A stretch of DNA of 7,279 bases. Origin: Syntrophomonadaceae bacterium (GTDB lineage Bacteria; Bacillota; Dethiobacteria; DTU022). Of the stretch, positions 1-6,469 are shown one piece after another. The notes below the pieces were generated by a model. The model was not told the origin of the DNA. It did no database searches and saw nothing but the letters and a program-made list of their open reading frames with translations. How positions within the stretch are numbered: the stretch's first letter is position 1; each line of letters opens with the position of its first letter. Where the stretch lies: NCBI GenBank assembly GCA_007127255.1, contig SKZS01000023.1:1-7279 (forward strand). The letters are read 5' to 3'. Both the position numbers and the translations under genes were made by a program.

Positions 1-2
1 AA

Positions 3-74
3 GTTAAATGCAAACAGCAGCATACAGGTTTAAAAGTAGGAGACTATGTTATTGCTTATCAAGCAGGCAATTAA
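3..74 (+). CDS. C-terminal tail of an unrecognised protein (partial)
   Basis: Of the three plus-strand frames only this one stays open from the left edge; the other two meet a stop within the first 33 bases. It gives 23 codons ending in TAA, with a tail reading GLKVGDYVIAYQAGN. The alternation of small and hydrophobic residues in VGDYVIAY resembles a beta-strand of a real protein rather than random translation, but the fragment is too short to assign a family. The gene would lie on the same strand as the downstream pair, with 65 bases between its stop and the next start. It could equally be chance openness over a short stretch; sequence to the left of the window would settle it. Confidence 0.35.
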   Translation, partial: VKCKQQHTGLKVGDYVIAYQAGN

Positions 75-83
75 TAATTGCTG
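64..83. other. Imperfect hairpin overlapping the stop of the partial upstream gene
   Basis: GCAATT and AATTGC pair across a three-base AAT loop, and CAG/CTG extends the stem to eight or nine pairs if one G is bulged. The element covers the TAA stop at 72-74. No T-run follows (the next bases are TCGAATTATT), so it does not meet the usual criteria for an intrinsic terminator. It may be an mRNA 3'-end structure or chance. Confidence 0.25.
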
Positions 84-126
84 TCGAATTATTTGTATAC
101 AATGGTTAATTGATAATTTTATTGTT

Positions 127-134
127 GGGAGGTG
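127..134 (+). promoter_or_regulatory. Ribosome binding site deciding a GTG start
   Basis: GGGAGGTG is a near-perfect anti-Shine-Dalgarno match. The GGAGG core ends seven bases before the GTG at 140, which is ideal spacing. An in-frame TTG at 110 and a GTG at 134 are also open, but the first would put this motif inside the coding region and the second lies within the motif itself. Confidence 0.75.
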
Positions 135-139
135 TGGCA

Positions 140-655
140 GTGAATAATAATTACGATGAGCCTGCCTTTGTCGATGTCGTTGCCGGCAATACTGAAAATG
201 CCGGGGGCCAGATCGAAGCTGAAATAAGGGCACTCTGTTTCGAACAGCCCTTTGCGGTGCTATCGACTCAGGACGGCGGACAGCCATACACTAACTTAAT
301 CAGCTTTGCTATCAGTGAAAACCTTGATCAGCTTATCTTTTCCACGCCTGCCAGGACCAGAAAATACAACCTGATCAAAAAGAACAAGAAAGTATCACTT
401 CTGATTGATAACCGCGCCCAGCAGCCCGAAAGTATTAATCTGATCAGGGCAGTGACTATTACCGGAACAGCAAGAGCTCTTTCTGATCCAAAAGAAGTTG
501 AACACTGGTCAGATCTGCTTATCAACAGACACAATTACCTGGAAAAGTTTATCAAGTCACCTTCTTCGAGCTTGATCCTGATTGATATTATCCGCTTTTT
601 CTATGTGCGGCGGTTCCAGGAGGTCTACACTTGGAAACCTGTCAACCGTTCATAG
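140..655 (+). CDS. Pyridoxamine 5'-phosphate oxidase-like split-barrel protein
   Basis: A 171-residue soluble protein of the putative PNPOx-like split beta-barrel superfamily (PF01243 type), whose members bind FMN, heme, F420 or biliverdin; the cofactor and substrate cannot be read here. The characteristic strand pair FAVLSTQDGGQPYTNLISFA lies at residues 38-57. The TPARTRKYNLIKKNKKVSLL segment at 69-88 carries the basic residues that usually contact the cofactor phosphate, followed by IDNR (89-92). A VTITGTARAL strand and the C-terminal FYVRRFQEVYTWKP are also typical. The first 24 or so residues are acidic, low in conservation features and probably a flexible extension. The GTG start is chosen for its strong binding site. 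The 3' end overlaps the next gene by 25 bases, and the binding site of that gene lies inside this coding region, so the two products are probably made together. It is not likely to be true PdxH, which is longer and has different signature motifs. Family assignment is good; function is unknown. Confidence 0.85.
   Translation: MNNNYDEPAFVDVVAGNTENAGGQIEAEIRALCFEQPFAVLSTQDGGQPYTNLISFAISENLDQLIFSTPARTRKYNLIKKNKKVSLLIDNRAQQPESINLIRAVTITGTARALSDPKEVEHWSDLLINRHNYLEKFIKSPSSSLILIDIIRFFYVRRFQEVYTWKPVNRS
618..623 (+). promoter_or_regulatory. Internal ribosome binding site for the TTG-started downstream gene
   Basis: A perfect AGGAGG lies within the end of the preceding coding region and is separated by seven bases from the TTG at 631. 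It supports the unusual TTG start and translational coupling across the 25-base overlap. Confidence 0.8.
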
Positions 656-2865
656 TCTTTCTGACAGATGCTCTTGACTACCCTGCAGAGCTTCTGGGGA
701 ATAAAGCCCGCAACCTTTCTTTATGTATAAAGGAAGAATTTCATGTGCCGCCCGGTTTCTGCATCAGTGCTGAAGGTTACCTGACTTTTGCCAGGCATAA
801 TGATTTACAGCAGCGGATCGACCTGGAGCTTTACCGGAAAGACTTTTCCGCTATGCGCTGGGAGGAAATCTGGGATGTAGCCCTGCGAATACGCTCTTTT
901 TTTTTAAGAAGCATTTTACCGGCCGCACTGGAAAAAGAAATTATGTCCTATGCTTCTAAATGGCCCTCCGGAACAAAGTTTGCAGTCCGTTCTTCCGCTT
1001 CAGCAGAAGACTCCGCATCAGCTTCCTTTGCCGGTATCCATGAGTCTTACCTTGATATAAGCCCTGATCAGCTGATCGAAAAAGTAAAGCTGGTCTGGGC
1101 TTCATTATGGAGCGAACGCTCTCTCCTTTACCGCGAAGAGAAAAAACTTGATTCGCGACATAGCACCATGCCGGTGCTTGTCCAGGTAATGGAGCCAGGT
1201 AAAATTTCCGGACTGGCTTTCAGCGCTGAACCGTCCACCGGGCGGGAGGACAGAATTATAGTAGAACTAATCAGTGGTTCGCTCGACCTGCTGGTTGACA
1301 ATATTGAAGAACCGGAACGGATTATATTTGAAAAAGACTCAGGAAAAATCTTGAATACCGACAGTAAGCGCACCATCTCTCTTCTTTCAGTCAATGCCTT
1401 AAAAAATCTTCGGATGAAAATCCTTGCTTTGGAAAAGATCTTCGGGCAGCCCATTGATATTGAATGGACCGGTGTTGAGGAAGACTTTACCGTGCTCCAG
1501 GTCAGGCCGATTACCGGTTTAGCCAGCGATACTGATGATGAGCGAGCCTGGTATTTAACTCTTACACCGGGGAAAAAGTCCTTGCTGGCCTTAACTGAAA
1601 AGGTTGAAAAACACTTGATCCCCAAGCTAATTAAAGAGGTTGAATCCTTCGGGAAAGAAGGCCCTTTTCCTGAAGATAGCGAGCTTTTTTTAGAGCGGCT
1701 CAAGCAGAGAGGGATCAGCTACAACCGCTGGAAAAAGACCTACTGGGATGATTTTATCCCCTTTGCCCACGGAATTCGTACCTTTGGCACTTATTACAAT
1801 GATCTGGTCAAGCCTGATGATCCCTACGAATTTACCCTGCTCCTCAGATCGGAAGATTTACTTGCCAGTCAAAGAAACCGGAAGCTGGAAGCACTGGCGC
1901 AAATGCTTGTTAAAAACAGGGCCTTGAAAAAAAAAGTTGCGGACTTCCTAGCAGGAGAGAATGACAACAGCACAGTCCAATTTATGGAATATTTAAAGGC
2001 AGAAACAGATGGGGGAACCAACTTTGTCGCTGACTTTGAAAAAATGTTAACTGAACAGATGAATGTTTATTATGATAATGTTAGTCTGGCCGATGATCCC
2101 AGGAGTTTGCTCAAGACAGTATTAACCCTGGCAGACTCGACATCAGAAAGAAATGAAAAACCCGAAAACCTGACAATAAAACACAAACTGGAGAATGCTT
2201 ACCTGGAAAAAGCAGGTCCCGAAAAACATGATGAGGCCTTAAACTGGCTTAGAATCGGCCGTCTTAGCTGGAAACTGCGTGACGATGACAATATTTTACT
2301 TGGCAAACTGGAAAACCACCTTTATTTATACTTAAAAGAAACCATGGCCCGCCTGCAGAAAGCGGGGCTGGTAGAAGATCTGCCCGGCCAGATCGAGCTT
2401 GACGAATGGCCTGCAGTGTTGGAAAGCCTGCAAGAACAGAAGAAGTATAACCCGCCTGTAAGTAAAACAACAACACGCACAAAAAAAAGAGTAGGGTTAA
2501 AACCGCGGCAGCTGGTAGGCCAGCCCTCATCAAGCGGTATAGTAACCGGAAAAGCCCGGGTAATCCGCTCGTTGGCAGATTTTAAGGATGTAGCAAATGG
2601 AGAAATCCTGATTTTTGATGCAGTGCAACCTCAAATGACCTTTATTATTTCTCTGGCTGCCGGCATTATTGAAAGACGCGGCGGGATGCTCGTTCACTCT
2701 TCAATTATTGCGCGGGAGTTAAAAATACCAGCAGTAAATGGAGTAAGCCAGGCCACGGAACTGATCGAAACCGGAGATCTGTTAACCCTCGACGGTGATC
2801 TGGGCCTGGTGGTTATAGGTGAACCCGAATTCAACCTTGAGCATGCTGACCTGCAGCGGTTCTAA
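631..2865 (+). CDS. PEP synthase/rifampicin phosphotransferase-like enzyme (ATP-grasp plus swivelling His domain)
   Basis: A 744-residue cytosolic protein with two recognisable domains. Residues 15-300 are a PEP/pyruvate-binding ATP-grasp domain (PPDK_N type): GNKARNL (23-29), VPPGF (39-43), AVRSSASAED (118-127), SFAG, ISGLAFSAEPSTG (192-204), DIEW (276-279) and QVRPIT (290-295). Residues 640-744 are the PEP-utiliser mobile domain, with the phosphohistidine expected at H689 in GGMLVHSSIIARE. The family makes a phosphohistidine from ATP, giving AMP and phosphate, and passes the phosphoryl group to an acceptor. The C-terminal TIM barrel that binds pyruvate/PEP in true PEP synthase is absent, so pyruvate is an unlikely acceptor. 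The order ATP-grasp, middle domain, His domain matches rifampicin phosphotransferase, but the middle domain (300-640) is about 100 residues shorter and I see no clear drug-binding signature. It contains GRLSWKLRDDDN, which looks conserved. The site around H689 departs from the usual TSHAA form. TTG is the start because of the AGGAGG ahead of it. Acceptor substrate unknown. Confidence 0.85.
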   Translation: METCQPFIVFLTDALDYPAELLGNKARNLSLCIKEEFHVPPGFCISAEGYLTFARHNDLQQRIDLELYRKDFSAMRWEEIWDVALRIRSFFLRSILPAALEKEIMSYASKWPSGTKFAVRSSASAEDSASASFAGIHESYLDISPDQLIEKVKLVWASLWSERSLLYREEKKLDSRHSTMPVLVQVMEPGKISGLAFSAEPSTGREDRIIVELISGSLDLLVDNIEEPERIIFEKDSGKILNTDSKRTISLLSVNALKNLRMKILALEKIFGQPIDIEWTGVEEDFTVLQVRPITGLASDTDDERAWYLTLTPGKKSLLALTEKVEKHLIPKLIKEVESFGKEGPFPEDSELFLERLKQRGISYNRWKKTYWDDFIPFAHGIRTFGTYYNDLVKPDDPYEFTLLLRSEDLLASQRNRKLEALAQMLVKNRALKKKVADFLAGENDNSTVQFMEYLKAETDGGTNFVADFEKMLTEQMNVYYDNVSLADDPRSLLKTVLTLADSTSERNEKPENLTIKHKLENAYLEKAGPEKHDEALNWLRIGRLSWKLRDDDNILLGKLENHLYLYLKETMARLQKAGLVEDLPGQIELDEWPAVLESLQEQKKYNPPVSKTTTRTKKRVGLKPRQLVGQPSSSGIVTGKARVIRSLADFKDVANGEILIFDAVQPQMTFIISLAAGIIERRGGMLVHSSIIARELKIPAVNGVSQATELIETGDLLTLDGDLGLVVIGEPEFNLEHADLQRF

Positions 2866-2886
2866 AAGGATTACTCTCCTTGTTTT
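2866..2886 (+). terminator. Weak candidate terminator after the phosphotransferase-like gene
   Basis: Directly after the TAA stop, AAGGA and TCCTT pair across a six-base loop and are followed by GTTTT. The stem is only five pairs with two G-C pairs and the T-run is short and interrupted, so termination would be inefficient. It is the only GC-containing hairpin with trailing T residues that I found in this gap. Confidence 0.25.
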
Positions 2887-2933
2887 ACAGTGAATCAGGA
2901 CTATCCGGAGTGCAGCTAAAAATTATCAGAAAA

Positions 2934-2953
2934 TATTATTTTTTTAAATAATA
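2934..2953. repeat. Perfect A/T-only inverted repeat upstream of the c-di-GMP gene
   Basis: TATTATTT and AAATAATA are exact reverse complements separated by TTTT, giving an eight-pair stem without any G or C. It lies 22 bases before the first possible start (GTG 2976) and 82 before the preferred ATG (3036), so it falls in promoter or leader territory. An A/T-only stem would be a poor terminator. A promoter -10 region, a protein-binding site or simple AT-rich spacer are all possible. Confidence 0.45.
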
Positions 2954-3035
2954 GCAGGAATAATTACTATTAATAGTGAAGTTTATTGATAGGGAAGTTA
3001 TTAAACAATCTTTGATCGTGCTGGAAGTGAAAAAT

Positions 3036-6000
3036 ATGGCTCCGTCTCGCAAAACTTTAGATGTGGACTGCTGTAAAGAGATTATTGATAAAACATCTGA
3101 CCTTGTTAATTATTTAGACAGTAAAGATCACCTTGTCCATGTCAACCAAAGCTGGAAGGATAAACTTGGCTATACTGATAGGGAAATCAAAGCTCTTACG
3201 TTATGGGATATAATCGCTCCACAATCAAAAGAACACTTCCACAGCATTTATCTGCAGGCAATCAATAGTAAGGCTGCTGTTAACGTTGAAACTGTTTTTA
3301 TCTCGAAAAATAATAGCACTGTTCCGGTAAAAGGCAGTATAAGGTGCGATGTTGATAATAGCGGAGATGTGACTGGTCTATGGGGAGTATTTCAGACAAC
3401 CGCTGGTAAACAGGGTGATGAAAACCTTAGGAACCAGGCAGAATTGCTGCAGACTATCAACGATAATATCTTCGACCTGGTTTCTTTGGCCGATCCAGAG
3501 GGTAATTTTACATTTGTCAGCAAGTCACATCAAATATTGGGATACCACCCTGAGTCTCTAATCGGTAAACCTGTTTTAGAATTCGTCCATCCTGATGACC
3601 TTTCGAAGATAGCCCAAACCTTGCAGGAATTTATCAGTAAAAAACTGAACGATATAAAGGCAGAATTTAGATACCGGTGTGCAGACGGCCAATACATATG
3701 GCTTGAAACGCTGGGAAGAACCATAACCGACAACCATAGCAATATTCGAAAGTTATTTTTCAGTTCGCGGGATATCACCGAGCGTAAGCTGGTCGAGCAA
3801 TCTTTGCGTGAAGAGGAAGCATTCAAGCAGCTTCTATTAGATTTGGCTAAAAGCTTTATCAATATACCCCTGGAAGAATATGGTACTGCAATACATAAGA
3901 TGCTGGCCAGAGTTGGCAGCTATTTGAATATAGATCGCATTTTTGTTTTTAAGCATGACTACAAACGACGGACAACCAGTGAAATCTACGAGTGGTGCGC
4001 AGAAGGAATTGGATCGGATAAAGGAAATGCCCAGGATACTTCCTTCGATTCCTTTACAGATATTCTGGAAGACATGCAAAAAGGGAAAGTTATTCAAATT
4101 CCAGATACCACCCGGATGACGGAATACCAGCTGATGAAACCATACTTCGAAAAACATGGCATCCTTTCGCTGCTGGCAATCCCCATGTTTTTTGAAAATA
4201 TCAATATCGGTTTCGTTGGTTTCAGCTCTGTAAACCGGATCAGATCTTATACCGAAAAGGAAACCTCCATACTTCAGGTATTAGCAGAAATAATCTCAAA
4301 TTCCCTGTCCAGGCAGCAATCAGAAAAACAGATGCTTGCTCAAAAAGAACGACTGGCAAATATTTTACAGGCTACGAGTGTCGGAACATGGGAATGGAAT
4401 GTGCAAAGTGGCGAAACAGTTTTTAATGAAAGATGGGCTGAAATGATCGGGTATACCCTTGAAGAGCTGGCGCCTGTATCCATTGATACATGGTCGAAAT
4501 ATACCCATCCTGAAGATCTGGAAGCTTCCAATAAAATGCTTGAGAGACATTTCAAGGGCGAACTGGATTACTACGATTGTGAATGCCGTATGAAACATAA
4601 AAACGGCTATTGGATCTGGGTCCAGGATCAAGGCCGAGTCATCACCCGCACTGCTGACGGCAAACCGCTGCTGATGTTTGGCACCCACACCGATATTACC
4701 GAAAAAAAACAGGCCGAGCATGCACTGGCCGATAGAAATAAAATGCTTTCTACATTAAACATGTATAGCATTCAGCAGTCGGAAACCCGTACATATGATG
4801 AGCTGCTGGAGTTAATTGCTGTTCAGCTTGGCAATTACCTCGATGTGATCGCCTATACTTTCAGCGAGTACAACATCGCAAGAAATACACTTACGCTCAA
4901 AAAAATAAAAGCGGAACAACGGCTAATAGATCTGGCTGCCCAAATGGGAGTTGGGTCTTTTCTTGATATGGAAATTCCCTTAAACGACGAGCAATATTCA
5001 GAGATTACCTCATCCATTATTGTCATAAAAACAAATCTGGCAGAAGCATTACTGCATTCAATACCGGAAAGGGTTCCCCGAACGATCCAAAAAGTATCAG
5101 GAACAAAGTATCTGGTTGGACTTGGACATATCATTGAAGGTCATTTGTATGGCATTTCAATGATCGGGTTAAAAGATGAATTGAATACAGCAGCAGTTGA
5201 TTTTTTGAAATCATATGCCTATATATCAGCCATTTCTTTACGACGACTGCAGGCAGAGGAAGAAATCCGCTACATCAGCCTTCATGATAGCCTGACCAAT
5301 CTACATAACCGCTATTTTCTGGAAAAAGAAATGGCCAGGCTGGATACAACAGCGCAGCTGCCGCTGTCGGTAATCATGGCCGATCTGAACGGTTTGAAAA
5401 TGATTAACGATACATACGGCCATTTACATGGCGACGAAATGCTTAAAGCAGTTGCCACCATTATCAAAAGCTGCTGCCGAAAAAAAGATATCATTGCCCG
5501 CTGGGGCGGTGATGAATTCGTGGTTCTGCTGCCCCGGACAAATGCAATAAAAGCTGAGACGATATGTAAAAAAATCAATACCAGGTGTAATGAGTTCTAT
5601 ATAGGAGATATTCCTATATCAATTGCCCTGGGAGTAGCCAGTAAAGCATCCCGGGAAGAAGACCTGATAAAAACTCTACATGAAGCCGAAGATGAAATGT
5701 ATAAACAGAAACTGGCTGAAAGCCGGAGCACAAGAAGCACTGTACTGAGCGCCCTGCTAAAAACGCTGGAAGAGAAAAGCTTTGAAACTGAAAAGCACAC
5801 ACAACGTATGAAAGAAATCGCCCGGTTTATTGGATTAAAACTGAATCTGCCCGATGCGGAATTAACAAGGCTGGACTTGCTAATCACCCTGCATGATATA
5901 GGTAAGATCAATATTTCGGAGGAAATATTAACTAAAAAAGATCGACTGACAGAAGAAGAATTGGAAACAATGAGAAAACACCCGGAAATTGGCTTCAGGA

Positions 6001-6305
6001 TTACCCGGGCAACCGAAGAATTCTCACATGTTGCCGAAGATATATTATCCCATCATGAGCGATGGGATGGATCCGGGTATCCAAGAGGTTTGAAGGGAAA
6101 AGAGATTCCACTGCTGGCCCGCATCACCGCCCTGGCAGATGCTTATGAAATAATGAGTTACGGGCGCCCATATAAAAAGGCTATGAGTCATCAAGAAATA
6201 GTTGATGAATTTGCCAGCTGTGCAGGCCAACAATTCGATCCGGAATTAGTTGATTTGCTGATAAATGATATCCTTATTGAAAACGAAAAAAATTTAACAT
6301 CTTGA
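3036..6305 (+). CDS. Multi-sensor c-di-GMP protein: PAS-PAS-GAF-PAS-GAF-like-GGDEF-HD-GYP
   Basis: A 1089-residue protein with no visible signal peptide or membrane segment, so it should sense cytosolic cues. Approximate order: PAS 15-123; PAS with PAC 133-255 (ending SSRDITERK); GAF 260-425; PAS_3-type PAS 435-560 (ending THTDITEKK); a diverged GAF-like region 572-737; GGDEF 743-897; HD-GYP 900-1085. The GGDEF domain should make c-di-GMP from GTP. It has DLNGLKMINDTYGH, intact G824-GDEF-F828, and RKKD (815-818) five residues ahead, the normal place of the product-inhibition I-site. The HD-GYP domain should hydrolyse c-di-GMP: H921, H953-D954, G956-K957, H982, H1006-H1007-E1008, the GYP at 1014-1016 and D1035 all stand where metal or catalytic residues belong. 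The second Asp of the usual ADxxDA motif is Glu (E1038). I prefer ATG 3036, with GGAAG eight bases upstream. An in-frame GTG at 2976 would add 20 residues, but its AGGA is too distant (16 bases). Its target process is not evident from neighbours. Confidence 0.93.
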   Translation: MAPSRKTLDVDCCKEIIDKTSDLVNYLDSKDHLVHVNQSWKDKLGYTDREIKALTLWDIIAPQSKEHFHSIYLQAINSKAAVNVETVFISKNNSTVPVKGSIRCDVDNSGDVTGLWGVFQTTAGKQGDENLRNQAELLQTINDNIFDLVSLADPEGNFTFVSKSHQILGYHPESLIGKPVLEFVHPDDLSKIAQTLQEFISKKLNDIKAEFRYRCADGQYIWLETLGRTITDNHSNIRKLFFSSRDITERKLVEQSLREEEAFKQLLLDLAKSFINIPLEEYGTAIHKMLARVGSYLNIDRIFVFKHDYKRRTTSEIYEWCAEGIGSDKGNAQDTSFDSFTDILEDMQKGKVIQIPDTTRMTEYQLMKPYFEKHGILSLLAIPMFFENINIGFVGFSSVNRIRSYTEKETSILQVLAEIISNSLSRQQSEKQMLAQKERLANILQATSVGTWEWNVQSGETVFNERWAEMIGYTLEELAPVSIDTWSKYTHPEDLEASNKMLERHFKGELDYYDCECRMKHKNGYWIWVQDQGRVITRTADGKPLLMFGTHTDITEKKQAEHALADRNKMLSTLNMYSIQQSETRTYDELLELIAVQLGNYLDVIAYTFSEYNIARNTLTLKKIKAEQRLIDLAAQMGVGSFLDMEIPLNDEQYSEITSSIIVIKTNLAEALLHSIPERVPRTIQKVSGTKYLVGLGHIIEGHLYGISMIGLKDELNTAAVDFLKSYAYISAISLRRLQAEEEIRYISLHDSLTNLHNRYFLEKEMARLDTTAQLPLSVIMADLNGLKMINDTYGHLHGDEMLKAVATIIKSCCRKKDIIARWGGDEFVVLLPRTNAIKAETICKKINTRCNEFYIGDIPISIALGVASKASREEDLIKTLHEAEDEMYKQKLAESRSTRSTVLSALLKTLEEKSFETEKHTQRMKEIARFIGLKLNLPDAELTRLDLLITLHDIGKINISEEILTKKDRLTEEELETMRKHPEIGFRITRATEEFSHVAEDILSHHERWDGSGYPRGLKGKEIPLLARITALADAYEIMSYGRPYKKAMSHQEIVDEFASCAGQQFDPELVDLLINDILIENEKNLTS

Positions 6306-6469
6306 CTAACCCGGTACTATAAAATAAATCAGAACGGCTTTCTGTGCTGCCCCACTTTGCAGGTTTCTAATTGCTCCACAACAAACCCTTTCATCCTTTC
6401 AATAGCTGGGGATTATTTCAATGTTTGCTTTTCACAAAAACAAAGATTGCCATAAATGTTTTTTTGGCT
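6306..6469. other. Convergent intergenic gap
   Basis: The 164 bases between the ends of the two converging genes contain no convincing coding sequence or RNA gene. Apart from the hairpin at 6419-6449 and a seven-T run at 6459-6465, I see only a five-pair stem (CAGAA at 6330-6334 with TTCTG at 6340-6344) that lacks a T-run. Confidence 0.6.
6419..6449. terminator. Long imperfect hairpin between converging genes, possible terminator
   Basis: The two 14-base arms CAATGTTTGCTTTT and AAAAACAAAGATTG pair at 12 of 14 positions across a CAC loop, with a G/G and a C/A mismatch. Its position between two converging stop codons fits a shared terminator. Against this, the stem is mostly A-T and the seven-T run on the plus strand begins only ten bases after it; on the minus strand no T-run follows. 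Read as a structured 3' end with uncertain terminator strength. Confidence 0.35.

Noticed and set aside
78..103. Possible promoter for the two-gene unit: TTGCTG (78-83) and TACAAT (98-103).
   Set aside because: TACAAT is a good -10 match, but the spacer is only 14 bases and no better -35 lies 16-18 bases upstream.
46..147. Small plus-strand ORF of 33 codons from ATG 46, preceded by AGGAG.
   Set aside because: The binding-site spacing is only three bases, the product is a low-quality mix of Leu, Ile and Cys, and it overlaps both the upstream tail and the start of the split-barrel gene.
1128..1703. Long open frame on the minus strand inside the phosphotransferase-like gene.
   Set aside because: Ser- and Arg-rich translation without recognisable motifs; it is an antisense shadow of a gene with clear domain motifs.
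631..2865. Annotating the large enzyme as true PEP synthase (ppsA).
   Set aside because: The C-terminal PEP/pyruvate-binding TIM barrel is missing; the protein ends just after the His domain.
631..2865. Annotating the large enzyme as a rifampicin resistance phosphotransferase.
   Set aside because: The domain order fits, but the middle domain is shorter and no drug-binding signature or rifamycin-associated upstream palindrome was seen.
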